Assembly: GCA_017529875.1 (NCBI GenBank)
Contig: JAFXNC010000007.1
Span: 1-42,110, forward strand
Source of the DNA: Ruminococcus sp.
GTDB lineage: Bacteria > Bacillota > Clostridia > Oscillospirales > Ruminococcaceae
DNA: 42,110 nt
Direction of reading: 5' to 3'
Made by a program: the position numbers and the translations under genes. Of the stretch, positions 24,144 to 32,957 are shown one piece after another. Each line of letters begins with the position of its first letter. The first letter of the stretch is position 1. The notes beneath the pieces were generated by a model. That model saw only the letters and a program-made list of their open reading frames with translations. It was not told the origin of the DNA and did no database searches.

Positions 24144-25430
24144 TCAGTCTGCCTCGTATCTGATCCTCTCTGTATTGAAAGGCTTGAACATCATATTGTT
24201 TGAGTTCTCATCTTCTATCGTGATGTTATCCTGTACATACTTGATGAGCCGTTTTATCTCATTTATATCCCTGCCCATAAGCTTACAGGTAAATGCTCTC
24301 TGCTGAGTAGTTCCGTCTTCAACGAACGTCCTTCCGGGCTTTGCCCAGATATGAAGGTCTCCTATCCCCTCAACGCCGTTCAGCCGGCTAAAATCAGCCG
24401 AACCTACTGTGCCCGCATGAACATAGACAAGGAACTGAGCAAAGCAACGGTCATAATACGGAGAATCCTTTGAAATATCATCCCCCATGCTGCCGGTAAG
24501 AGAATAGCAGATCATCATTTTCATATAGTTTATATTATGACACTTTTCGGAGTATACATAATCGTTGCCTCCCGGCAAACGGTATCCCATTTCAAAGATA
24601 CAAAAATCATCATCGGTCATTATCCCCTGAAACTGAGCTACTCCGTTTTTTATCCCTGCTGCTCTGATAAATTCTTTTACAGAGTTGTGGGTGGTATCAA
24701 GATATCTTTTAAGATGGGCGGAAGGTGTGATCGACAGCTCGCAAAGACTGCTTTTGCTTTTGCTGCCATTGGTGATATATTTATCTTTCAGGCTCGAAAA
24801 ACTGATAACGCCGTCAACAATAGTATACAAGGCAGCAAATTCCATTCCTTCTATGTATTCCTCTACCAAAATTGAATTGGTAACCGACTTGCTGCGTGCA
24901 AAAGCAATAGCTTCACTCAACTGGTCTTTGCTGCTGCAAATAGTTATCCCGTTCCTTCCGGCGTAGTCAACGGGCTTTACTATAACAGGGAAATGAATGT
25001 CAGAATTCTCATCCAGCTCGCCTCTGGGATCCAAAAGATAATCCTGAGGAACTCTTACTCCGCTCTTTTTGCACAAGTCCTTGAACTTTCTCTTGTTCCA
25101 GGTCAGTTCGATCTGTTCCTCAGTAGCATAAAAGGGTGATCCGATAAGCTTTGAGATCTTGCAGGCTGCCATTACCCTGAACTCGCTGTAACCGGCAAAA
25201 ACACCGTCAACCTTTTCCTTAACAGCAAGCTCTGCGATCTTTTCGGTTTCTCTGTAATCTATATCCCACGATTCATCTGCCATCTGCTTGGCAGGGGTTT
25301 TTACAGACATTTTATTACCGTCAACAGCTATCGTGTATATTCCAAGTTCCTTGGCGGTCCTGACTATATTGGAAGTTCCTTCATCAGATCCGATAACAAG
25401 AAGTTTTTTTCCTTTTAATTCTTCATACAT
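24144..25430 (-). CDS. ATP-grasp ligase, copy 2
   Basis: The 428-residue protein begins KLLVIGSDEGTSNIVRTAKELG, a PurK/carbamoyl-phosphate-synthase-like pre-ATP-grasp fold. It has the ATP-binding FPVIVKPVDYAGRNGITI and a hinge LVEEYIEGMEFAALY, and the C-lobe CIFEMGYRLPGGNDY replaces the more usual EIN-R text. Members ligate carboxylates to amines. It overlaps the PLP-enzyme gene by 16 nt and is AT-richer than its neighbours. The ribosome site is weak, in line with translational coupling. Substrates cannot be read from the sequence. Confidence 0.87.
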   Translation of the reverse strand: MYEELKGKKLLVIGSDEGTSNIVRTAKELGIYTIAVDGNKMSVKTPAKQMADESWDIDYRETEKIAELAVKEKVDGVFAGYSEFRVMAACKISKLIGSPFYATEEQIELTWNKRKFKDLCKKSGVRVPQDYLLDPRGELDENSDIHFPVIVKPVDYAGRNGITICSSKDQLSEAIAFARSKSVTNSILVEEYIEGMEFAALYTIVDGVISFSSLKDKYITNGSKSKSSLCELSITPSAHLKRYLDTTHNSVKEFIRAAGIKNGVAQFQGIMTDDDFCIFEMGYRLPGGNDYVYSEKCHNINYMKMMICYSLTGSMGDDISKDSPYYDRCFAQFLVYVHAGTVGSADFSRLNGVEGIGDLHIWAKPGRTFVEDGTTQQRAFTCKLMGRDINEIKRLIKYVQDNITIEDENSNNMMFKPFNTERIRYEAD

Positions 25431-26368
25431 ATTATTACAGCCTCCGTTATAAAGTCTATATCATTCGCGCTGTATCTCTGATCCGCCGGCAGAGGCAGGA
25501 TGTCTCCTGCGAGCCTGTGTTCAAGGCTGTTATCCGGCATACTGCTGCGCACGTTGGGCCAGAGCGTGGGGACATATATCTTCTTCTGCTGCAAAGCTTT
25601 GCGTATATCAGCGCCGTTCTTTATCAGCAGCGGATAGGCGAAGGCGCCCCCGGCCTCACGCAGGTCAAGCTCATTGACATCTTTCAGCCTGTCGTGGTAC
25701 AGCTTGAAATTCGAGGTTCGGCGCTGCTTAACGAACTCATAGTCGATGCCGTGAAGAAGGTTTTTCGTGAGCTTAGACATCTGCTTTATGGGCTCGTCGG
25801 CAAAACGGCGATTGTTCTGCTGATTGTCGCCGTAAAACTCCGAGGCGGTGCGCTCGAATCTGCCCAGCAGGAACCGCATACGGTCAAAGGACTCGTCTTC
25901 CGGCAGCTGCTCGTCAAGCTGAGCGTCGGTATACAGAAATGCGCCGTCAGCAACGCCGAAATACTTGCGGCAGGTATACAAAGTATCGGTGCCCGGCAGC
26001 GGCTCGTTGAAATAAGCCTGGGCGTTGTCGATGATGACCCTGCCGTACCTTTCTTTCAGCTCAGACAGATACTCTCCTGTAAGCTGACCGTAGTAGTTCA
26101 TCACATACAGCCATTCGTCGCTGTCAAGGGAAAGGTCTGCGGGCTTGAAATGCTCATCCACATGATAGAAGGACATCTCCGCGCCGTACTTTTTGCAGAC
26201 ATTGAACACGCTGTCACACATGAAATACGGCAGCTTTATTTTCCTGATGTTTTTCGCCTTGATAAGATATGCAAGGCAGTTCCGGCCGCAGTTGAGCGCT
26301 GTCGCGCCGTCGTGCAGCATCGGCAGCCTGTATGTATCAAGTTCTATGTATCCGCCGTATTCCTTCAT
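25415..26368 (-). CDS. Atypical DegT-like PLP-dependent enzyme
   Basis: The 317-residue protein is shorter than DegT aminotransferases (about 370). It keeps an aspartate partner for PLP in VIIDNAQAYF (Asp114) and a probable Schiff-base lysine in RKYFGVADGAF (Lys135). The N-terminal half has a small-residue loop (HDGATALNCGRN) where DegT proteins bind the phosphate. The spacing of only 21 residues between Asp and Lys is short but seen in some capsule-locus homologues. It is flanked and overlapped by two ATP-grasp genes, so it may supply the amine or amino acid that these enzymes ligate. It could also be a non-aminating PLP enzyme. Confidence 0.75.
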   Translation of the reverse strand: MKEYGGYIELDTYRLPMLHDGATALNCGRNCLAYLIKAKNIRKIKLPYFMCDSVFNVCKKYGAEMSFYHVDEHFKPADLSLDSDEWLYVMNYYGQLTGEYLSELKERYGRVIIDNAQAYFNEPLPGTDTLYTCRKYFGVADGAFLYTDAQLDEQLPEDESFDRMRFLLGRFERTASEFYGDNQQNNRRFADEPIKQMSKLTKNLLHGIDYEFVKQRRTSNFKLYHDRLKDVNELDLREAGGAFAYPLLIKNGADIRKALQQKKIYVPTLWPNVRSSMPDNSLEHRLAGDILPLPADQRYSANDIDFITEAVIICMKN

Positions 26369-26372
26369 TTGG

Positions 26373-27569
26373 TCACTCCGTATACTCTATTGTGATATGC
26401 TCGTTGATACTGCCCAATATCCGGTTCATGGTCTCGGCTGAATCGAACTTGAAGAACACGATGCCGAGAGCCTTGGCGGCATTGTCGAAGTATCTTACTC
26501 TGTCGCCGGGGTTTTTGTATATGCACTTTTTTATGATATACTGCTCTGCCTCGGCGCTGAACCTAACACCGCCAAAGTGACCGTATCTGTCAGCGTGGAG
26601 ATTGTGGGTCGCATAGTAAGGCACCGGATCGTTCACCGCGAGGCAGGGCGTTACGCCCATGGCGGCCTTGACGGTCATCTCGACTACATCGACGCCGAAT
26701 ATGTATCCGAGCAGGTCGGGGATCATATTGCCGCCGTTTCTCGGGCCCACATCTATGGGGAATACTCTGCCGTTTTTGTCGATCACAAGCTCGACGTTCA
26801 TGGCGCCGAAGCCGATGCGGAGCTTGTCCACCATAGTCTGGAGGGTGTCCTTGACCTTTTGCAGATCGTCCTCACTGAGCTCAGGGGGATAGCTCTTGCC
26901 CACCGGCACCAGCGGATTGACATTAGCATCGCGGTGGCAGTTCATCAGCCCCCACATTATGACTTTTCCGTCCCAGACGAAAATATCTCCGCCGATGAGA
27001 TAGGGGTGTTTTTTCTCGATGAATTCCTCTATGACTATCCTCTTTCCCCTGGAAAAGGAGAAAGCAAAATCAGCAGCTTCTTTCAGGCCTTCCCAGCTGT
27101 GCAGCACGGTAGCGCCCTTGCTGCCCGAGGAATCCACGGGCTTGACTATGACCGGCAGCGTGAACAGCTCAGTCTCGGCCTGCGGCGCATCCGCATCGGA
27201 ATAGCCCCTGGCAAGAGGGGTATTGAAGCCGTTCTCTCTGAGAAAAGCTCTGAACTTATCTTTATTGCAAAGGATATCCACCGAGCTGTAAGGATTGGTG
27301 GGCAGTCCGAGCTGCTCTGCTACATAAGCCGCAGTCGGCGCCGCCGGATCGGAGGCATAGGCTATCACGCCGTCGATCTGTTCTTGCTTTGCGACATCGA
27401 GCATTGCCTGCTTGTCGGTGGTGCTCAGAAGATAGAACATGTCGGCAGCATACTGCCCCGGGTTATCGGTGAGATAGTCGCAGAGGACGGTATAATAGCC
27501 TAAACGCTTTGCAGTTTCAATAGCGACCACCTGCTGAGCGGAGCCGCCGAGAAGGAGTAATTTTTTCAT
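26373..27569 (-). CDS. ATP-grasp ligase, copy 3
   Basis: The 398-residue protein starts KKLLLLGGSAQQVVAIETAKRLG. It has the ATP-binding LPVIVKPVDSSGSKGATVL, an acidic hinge IVIEEFIEKK, and the metal site VFPIDVGPRNGGNMIPDLLGY, with a C-terminal small domain after ~310. It is closest in style to the PurK/BacD/amino-acid ligase group. The gap to the PLP-enzyme gene is 4 nt. With copies 1 and 2 it makes three divergent ligases in one operon, which implies more than one amide or ester link in the product. AAGGAAGG precedes the ATG. Confidence 0.88.
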   Translation of the reverse strand: MKKLLLLGGSAQQVVAIETAKRLGYYTVLCDYLTDNPGQYAADMFYLLSTTDKQAMLDVAKQEQIDGVIAYASDPAAPTAAYVAEQLGLPTNPYSSVDILCNKDKFRAFLRENGFNTPLARGYSDADAPQAETELFTLPVIVKPVDSSGSKGATVLHSWEGLKEAADFAFSFSRGKRIVIEEFIEKKHPYLIGGDIFVWDGKVIMWGLMNCHRDANVNPLVPVGKSYPPELSEDDLQKVKDTLQTMVDKLRIGFGAMNVELVIDKNGRVFPIDVGPRNGGNMIPDLLGYIFGVDVVEMTVKAAMGVTPCLAVNDPVPYYATHNLHADRYGHFGGVRFSAEAEQYIIKKCIYKNPGDRVRYFDNAAKALGIVFFKFDSAETMNRILGSINEHITIEYTE

Positions 27570-27603
27570 TCTGTGCCTTCCTTCTGATTTATTCCGCAGA
27601 CTG

Positions 27604-28626
27604 TTATCTGCCGAAGATCTTCTTCAAGCCTGTTCTGTATACTATTTCGCTTATCACAAACAGCATACCTAACGTGAAAACAAAAGCGACGGGATAAATA
27701 ATGTATTTGCTGCTTACGCCCGCAAGTCCGAACGCACGTCCCAAAACGTATTTCGAGACTTTGATGCAGGGGTGGTTTATGCAGACATAAACGATTGATG
27801 TAACGCTTATCCTGCAGAGCCACCTGATAATGATATTCCTGTCTGCACTTTTTATGCCGGCTGCGATCTTTGACAGGATAATAATTATAATGCCAAAAAC
27901 AGTGGAATTGAAAAATGACAGCGGGAAGATGCCCCACTTTGCAAGCCGCATATTATTATGATCGTTGACAAATATCAGAGCGGCAGTGCCGGCTGTTACG
28001 ACTGTAAGCCCTGCATAGAACCAGAGTTTCCGGCTTGTTTTGAAAGCATAGAGCTTTTCGATAACGTCGTACTCCTTTATCAGCGCACCGATACGGATGC
28101 ACAGCACACCCACAAATGCAGGTTCGAGTCCCCAGATAAGTCTGACGCCGATCAACTTCGGGAGCACATATCCCGCTGTGCCTATCACTGCCGAAGCGAC
28201 GGTCAGAAGCCTTCTGTCCTTGAAAAAGCTGTCAAGCAGACAATATAACACGGAAGATATGAACATTACAGGCAAAAACCACAATGCGGATTCGATCTGG
28301 AAATTATCGGTGGGGAAAAGAAACAGCTTTTTCACGGCAGAACTTATTGTATCGCCGCTGTCGTGGGAAACAAGAGCCTGTACAACGGTGATGCCAGTAT
28401 ACAGCACGCCGAAGAAACAGTAAGGAACAAGCAATGTTCTTGCCCTTGCTTTCACTGTTCCGCCCAAAGCTCTTCTCTTATACAAGATCCCCGATACGAT
28501 GAAAAACATACGCATTAAAAAACCGTGAAGGAAATAATTAACGACAGTCTCGTTAAAGTGCATATGTAATAAGACCATCAGCAGAATGCCTATGCCCTTT
28601 GCAATATCTAATTCTTTTTTGCGCAT
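27604..28626 (-). CDS. Membrane acyltransferase 3 family protein, third member
   Basis: The 340-residue protein has about ten hydrophobic helices. The start is KKELDIAKGIGILLMVLLHMHF, with the family's D-x-x-K-G-I-G-I and H in place, followed by RMFFIVSGILY. It is only distantly like the tandem pair at 9970-11974, which points to a different acceptor or acyl group. It probably O-acylates a sugar of the repeat unit at the membrane. AAAGGA supports the start. Confidence 0.85.
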   Translation of the reverse strand: MRKKELDIAKGIGILLMVLLHMHFNETVVNYFLHGFLMRMFFIVSGILYKRRALGGTVKARARTLLVPYCFFGVLYTGITVVQALVSHDSGDTISSAVKKLFLFPTDNFQIESALWFLPVMFISSVLYCLLDSFFKDRRLLTVASAVIGTAGYVLPKLIGVRLIWGLEPAFVGVLCIRIGALIKEYDVIEKLYAFKTSRKLWFYAGLTVVTAGTAALIFVNDHNNMRLAKWGIFPLSFFNSTVFGIIIIILSKIAAGIKSADRNIIIRWLCRISVTSIVYVCINHPCIKVSKYVLGRAFGLAGVSSKYIIYPVAFVFTLGMLFVISEIVYRTGLKKIFGR

Positions 28627-28669
28627 GAGCTTGATCCTTTCGTATATGAGCTCCGAATGAGCAGCCTGT

Positions 28670-29086
28670 TCAGCCGAGCTTATTTTTTATGAAATCAGTG
28701 AGCAGGGTGCTGGATATGCCGTCTGTATGCTGAAGATAGACTATTTTTACGCCGACCGGAGCAAACTGCTTTTCAAAGCCCTCCCACTGAGGAGTTCCCT
28801 TCCAGTCGGAGCCTACAAACATTGTATTGAATCTGTATTTTTCCCAGGCTCCGAACTTGTTCTTGTCCTCCTGAGGAACTACCTTATCCACATATCTGAT
28901 TGCCTCAACGATCGCTGCACGCTCATTGTAGGGGATCACAGGGGATTTGTGTTTGTCATTCTGCACCAGTTCATCGGTGCTGACGCCCACGATAAGATAG
29001 TCGCACTGCTCTTTGGCGCGTCTGAGTATATTGAGGTGGCCGATATGGAACATATCAAAAACACCGGTAGTATATCCGATGATCAA
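28670..29086 (-). CDS. TagD-like cytidylyltransferase
   Basis: The 138-residue protein has GYTTGVFDMFHIGHLNIL with the nucleotidyltransferase HIGH motif (15-18), FVGSDWKGTPQW, and a C-terminal GISSTLL that replaces the usual RTEGISTT. This size and pattern fit CTP:glycerol-3-phosphate cytidylyltransferase and close kin. The likely product is CDP-glycerol, CDP-ribitol or another CDP-activated phospho-compound for attaching to the polymer; a phosphonate could be activated the same way. The start is a TTG whose last bases overlap the flippase stop codon (4-nt overlap). No glycerophosphotransferase is encoded in the window. Confidence 0.9.
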   Translation of the reverse strand: MIIGYTTGVFDMFHIGHLNILRRAKEQCDYLIVGVSTDELVQNDKHKSPVIPYNERAAIVEAIRYVDKVVPQEDKNKFGAWEKYRFNTMFVGSDWKGTPQWEGFEKQFAPVGVKIVYLQHTDGISSTLLTDFIKNKLG

Positions 29087-30564
29087 GTCTTGCTCACTTC
29101 CGATCTTTTTGACTTTGCGGCTTTCCTGTTCTTATGCAGATTCTTGAGGAATCTCATCAACAGGCAGTAACTCTCGTTTTTAAACAGGATAGACAGCCCG
29201 AGGTATACGCCGACACCGAGAACTATCTGTATCACCAGCAGCAGAGCGTTGTTCAGCTCAAGGAAAGAGATCGGGTAAATGCAGGCTCCCATGATGAGCG
29301 CCAGGATGAGGTTCTTGAAAACGTCAGTAAACTGGGCACGGTAGCCGTAACCGAGGATCTTTCTGTTTGGGGCGATGTTGATCATCATGGAGATGAAATA
29401 GGTCGCAACAAGGCTTATGGCGATCCAGAACACGCCGAACATCATACTGATGAGCAGCAGGGTGATGCCGATGGCTTTTTTCACAATGTCAAGCTTCAAA
29501 AGCAGGTCGCTCCTGCCGCTTGCCTTGACGATGCTGTTGTTTATGAACTGCTGGGGTCTGAAAAGATTTGCGATACAGCCGATCTGGAGATAGATTACGC
29601 AGGGCAGCCATTTCTTGGTCAGCAGAACCATCACAAGGGGTCTGGCGACAGCTGCAAGACCTATCATGATCGGATAGATGATATATGTGCTGGCGAGGAT
29701 GACCTTTCGCGTGATGTCTCTCATCTCGGCCTGATTGTTCCGGCAGTGTGCCAGCGCCGGGAACATTACCGAGTTGACCGTCGGTTCTATGAGCCTCATA
29801 CCGAAGGAGGGGAATCTGTAACCGCGGTTATAGTACGCAAGGTCGTCCTTTGAATACTTCTTGCCGATGATAAGGCTCCTGAGCTGGGAATAGGTGGTGT
29901 CGATAAGTCCCACCACCAGTATCTTCCAGCCGTAGCTGTATATCTTTTTCAGCCTTGCGGTCGAGAACTCCCTTGTGGGTCTCCACCCGACAATGATCCA
30001 GAGGAATACTGTATCCATGATAACGTTGCCGAGATACTGCTCTACCATAGCCCAAACGCCGCATCCCATATATGCCATGATAATAGCCACAACGCCGGAT
30101 ACAACGGTACCGATCAGCGTGGAGAAGAAGAACTTGCGGAACATCATTTTCTTTGAAACATAAGCGTGCTGGACAGAATTGATCGCTGCCAGAGGCACTC
30201 TCAGTCCCATTACCCTGACAACCGGGGTAAGTATCTCAGTATCGTAAAAATCTGCCAGCAGCGGTGCGGCAAAGAATACGCCGACATACACCACAGCCGC
30301 AAGCATCAGTCCGAAGTAGAAACAGGTGGAGAAATCCGTCTGATCCGAATCCTTGTTTGCGATCAGCGAGTTACCGAAACCGTAGGTCACGAACACATCA
30401 CAGATGGTTATAAACACCGTTACAAGAGCGATAACTCCGTACTCCTCGGGGAGCAGGAGCCTCGCCAGCAGCAGGGATATGATGAAATTCAGTCCCTGTG
30501 CGCCGGCTCGCTCGGCAAATTTATATGCAAAGCCGGAAGCCGTTTTTTGTTTTAGATCTTTCAT
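29083..30564 (-). CDS. Wzx-type polysaccharide flippase (MOP superfamily)
   Basis: The product is 493 residues from ATG 30564; AAGGA is nine bases before it, while a GTG at 30570 lies too close. The profile is about 12-14 membrane helices starting GFAYKFAERAGAQGLNFIISL, with LLARLLLPEEYGVIALVTVF, the WzxC/Polysacc_synt type. It should flip the lipid-linked repeat unit across the membrane. It overlaps the cytidylyltransferase gene by 4 nt. Confidence 0.92.
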   Translation of the reverse strand: MKDLKQKTASGFAYKFAERAGAQGLNFIISLLLARLLLPEEYGVIALVTVFITICDVFVTYGFGNSLIANKDSDQTDFSTCFYFGLMLAAVVYVGVFFAAPLLADFYDTEILTPVVRVMGLRVPLAAINSVQHAYVSKKMMFRKFFFSTLIGTVVSGVVAIIMAYMGCGVWAMVEQYLGNVIMDTVFLWIIVGWRPTREFSTARLKKIYSYGWKILVVGLIDTTYSQLRSLIIGKKYSKDDLAYYNRGYRFPSFGMRLIEPTVNSVMFPALAHCRNNQAEMRDITRKVILASTYIIYPIMIGLAAVARPLVMVLLTKKWLPCVIYLQIGCIANLFRPQQFINNSIVKASGRSDLLLKLDIVKKAIGITLLLISMMFGVFWIAISLVATYFISMMINIAPNRKILGYGYRAQFTDVFKNLILALIMGACIYPISFLELNNALLLVIQIVLGVGVYLGLSILFKNESYCLLMRFLKNLHKNRKAAKSKRSEVSKT

Positions 30565-30608
30565 TTTCACATTTCCTTAGTTTAACATTTGGAGCAGTAT
30601 GCATTGTC

Positions 30609-31868
30609 TTACTTTTTCAGGCGCTTTTCCGCATAGTCCAGCAGCTTGTTGGTCGTTTTGGCGCCGAGTATCTTTCCGGTAAAGGCTACGAGCTTGGTCT
30701 TTTTGAGGGACTTGGTCCTCGGATACATACTCAGCAGTATCCTTTTGCTAAAATAATCCTTGCCGGAATCGCGTCTTGCGATATTGAGCTGACGATCAAA
30801 TTCAGCATACATGATCCTGTAAAATGAATCATCCAGTTTCTGGCAGTAATCTATCCCGACCTTATCGACAAGTACTTTTTTCAGGTGATCAGGGATCGAA
30901 GCATTCTCGTTCCGGGAATACATATCTTTGCCGGGGATGAAATCATAGCCCATGATGCCGGCGGGCACACCCGTCACGGGATTCACCTTGACAGTGGGCT
31001 TGCCGAACTTAAACGTCGCAGATGCGGAGCCGGCAGTCGAAACAAAAACATCTATCTTATCAACAAGAGAATTGGGTATCGGATACATATCGCCTGTCAT
31101 GATGAGCTTGGTGTTTTTCAGGCCTTCGAACATTTCTTTGATCGCGCTGATCTTGCTGTCGGTCCCCTGCCCGCCGATCACAACGAGATTGAACTTCTTG
31201 TCGGAGTTCTGAACGATGTACTCTTTTATACCCTCCAGCAGCGGGATCACGCAGGGCTTTTCCAGTCTGCCGATGCTGCCGATGGTATAGTCGGCATCCT
31301 CATCGAGCTGACTGCTGAATACGTCGATGCAGTCATCGAACACGTTGTTGCAGTAGGCGCTGAACTTGGTGTCGGGTCTTTGCTTGACATTAGGATCATC
31401 CAGCATAAGACCCACCGATCCCACGGCTATACCGGCAAGCTCATGCCTGCGGTATTTGAACCTGAGAAACGCCTTGGTCTCCCTGGTGGAGAAGAACTCC
31501 TCCTGGAGTGGGAACGCAAAGTGCTTGCACCGGAGCTTTTCAGCCACCAGCTCAGCCCAGGCGGCGCGTATCACAGACTCCGATTCGATAATGCACTCAT
31601 CCAGCGGACATGAGGATATGATGCCGGCTATTTTGTTTATCACTCTGTTTGCGGCTCGTTTTGAACAGCACACTGGCGCATTGCGAAGCTCCTGAAAGCA
31701 GTATTTCCTGTACGGTTTGAAATCCTCGATCATGATATTGCCGTCCCGTCCTGAGAAGATCAGAACTCTCCAGCCCTGTTTTTTCAGGTAGGTCATCTTG
31801 TTGTAGATATACTGTTCTGCGCCGCCGATCTCGGCGATCCTTTTTGTAAAAAACACATAGGTGTTCAT
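30609..31868 (-). CDS. GT4-like glycosyltransferase
   Basis: The 419-residue protein has a GT-B layout. The N-terminal domain begins FFTKRIAEIGGAEQYIYNKM, the glycine loop typical of GT4 enzymes. The C-terminal domain has YTIGSIGRLEKP and a donor-binding part with FVSTAGSASATFKFGKPTVKVNP instead of the usual E-x7-E. This suggests an atypical member of the group. It probably adds one sugar to the repeat on the cytoplasmic face. A GAGGAG site precedes the ATG. Confidence 0.75.
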   Translation of the reverse strand: MNTYVFFTKRIAEIGGAEQYIYNKMTYLKKQGWRVLIFSGRDGNIMIEDFKPYRKYCFQELRNAPVCCSKRAANRVINKIAGIISSCPLDECIIESESVIRAAWAELVAEKLRCKHFAFPLQEEFFSTRETKAFLRFKYRRHELAGIAVGSVGLMLDDPNVKQRPDTKFSAYCNNVFDDCIDVFSSQLDEDADYTIGSIGRLEKPCVIPLLEGIKEYIVQNSDKKFNLVVIGGQGTDSKISAIKEMFEGLKNTKLIMTGDMYPIPNSLVDKIDVFVSTAGSASATFKFGKPTVKVNPVTGVPAGIMGYDFIPGKDMYSRNENASIPDHLKKVLVDKVGIDYCQKLDDSFYRIMYAEFDRQLNIARRDSGKDYFSKRILLSMYPRTKSLKKTKLVAFTGKILGAKTTNKLLDYAEKRLKK

Positions 31869-31895
31869 TGGCGCTGCTCCTCGATGTATGGTGGT

Positions 31896-32957
31896 TTATA
31901 CTTTCTTCTTTCCCGAATTGAGAGGCGATTTCCCGAAAAACATTTTGGCGTTTTTATCAGGCTCGGGATATTTGCTGAAATCGAAGAGATACTCAGGGAG
32001 TGCTTCCTCGATCTTTTTTATGTCCTCGGCGTACTGCGGGAAACGCTTGTACACCTGGGTATTGGCTATGGACAGCGAAGGATCGAATATGGACTTGGGA
32101 TGAGGGTTCTCCGGCAGCCCGAGGAAATCCCGGAGTTTCTTTGTAGTAGCGTCATACTCGTATACCATTTCTTCAAACTGGAGGGAGAAGACTCTTTTAT
32201 CCCCGTTCTTGTAAGGCTGATCGTCTCTCAGCCTGCGGTAATACTCAATAAAATCCTCCACAGGGCTAACAGGCATAAAATGATTGCGCCCCAGGAGACG
32301 GGTGTTGGCAAAAACATAATTGTCTCTCGGATCCCTGTCAACGACTATTGCATAAGGGTCGTCGTAAAAGGGAAAGCAGGCCTGGGGGTTATTCCCCGAG
32401 AAAGGCTGGTCGAGGACCAGCGGCTTTGAAAGATCGGCCCTGGCAGCTTTCAGCATCTCTCTGACATGGGTCTTAGCCGCCTTATAGAAATTCTCGGGCA
32501 TGACAGAAAACCTTACTTCCTCCATAGGCCAGCTCTTGATCTGTCTGCCCTTTTTCTTTTCGATCTTGGGGATGACTTTCTTTATCATGATGGTCTTGGC
32601 GAATTTCGATGACCTGATCCTGTAATTATCGCCTTTATACCAGTTCCATTTCACCTGAGTGATAGAATCGATGAGCTTATGCACCGATGCCATGAACAGC
32701 TTTTCCGAGATGCCGTGACGCTCATAGCTGTGTTTCTTCTTTTCCGCGAGCTCGATAAAACGTCTGATAGCGGTAATAGAATCGCTGGTTCTGCCGTGAG
32801 GATGCATTACTGCCCTTTCGAGGTCTATAAGGCCGTCGGTCATATATACCCAGGTAAACTCCAGATCGTCTATAACGGAGATATCGTCATATTCCTTTAA
32901 ATAATCGCTTACCACACTTGAACCGGTAGAACCGAAACCGCAAGCACCGATCAACAT
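31896..32957 (-). CDS. Sulfotransferase-family protein
   Basis: The 353-residue protein has the PAPS 5'-phosphosulfate loop near the N-terminus (GACGFGSTGSSVVSDYL, 4-20) and a 3'-phosphate-binding segment IVVDRDPRDNYVFA (204-217). The C-terminal part carries LRDFLGLPENP, usual in sulfotransferases. It would move sulfate from PAPS to a sugar hydroxyl or amine. Sulfated exopolysaccharides are uncommon in Firmicutes, and no PAPS synthesis genes are in the window. Its start overlaps the Wzy stop by 7 nt, so it is coupled to polymer assembly. Confidence 0.85.
   Translation of the reverse strand: MLIGACGFGSTGSSVVSDYLKEYDDISVIDDLEFTWVYMTDGLIDLERAVMHPHGRTSDSITAIRRFIELAEKKKHSYERHGISEKLFMASVHKLIDSITQVKWNWYKGDNYRIRSSKFAKTIMIKKVIPKIEKKKGRQIKSWPMEEVRFSVMPENFYKAAKTHVREMLKAARADLSKPLVLDQPFSGNNPQACFPFYDDPYAIVVDRDPRDNYVFANTRLLGRNHFMPVSPVEDFIEYYRRLRDDQPYKNGDKRVFSLQFEEMVYEYDATTKKLRDFLGLPENPHPKSIFDPSLSIANTQVYKRFPQYAEDIKKIEEALPEYLFDFSKYPEPDKNAKMFFGKSPLNSGKKKV

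Noticed and set aside
26577..27503. 308-codon plus-strand frame opposite the third ATP-grasp gene
   Set aside because: It is a shadow frame: no start signals, and the minus-strand protein is well conserved in motif order.
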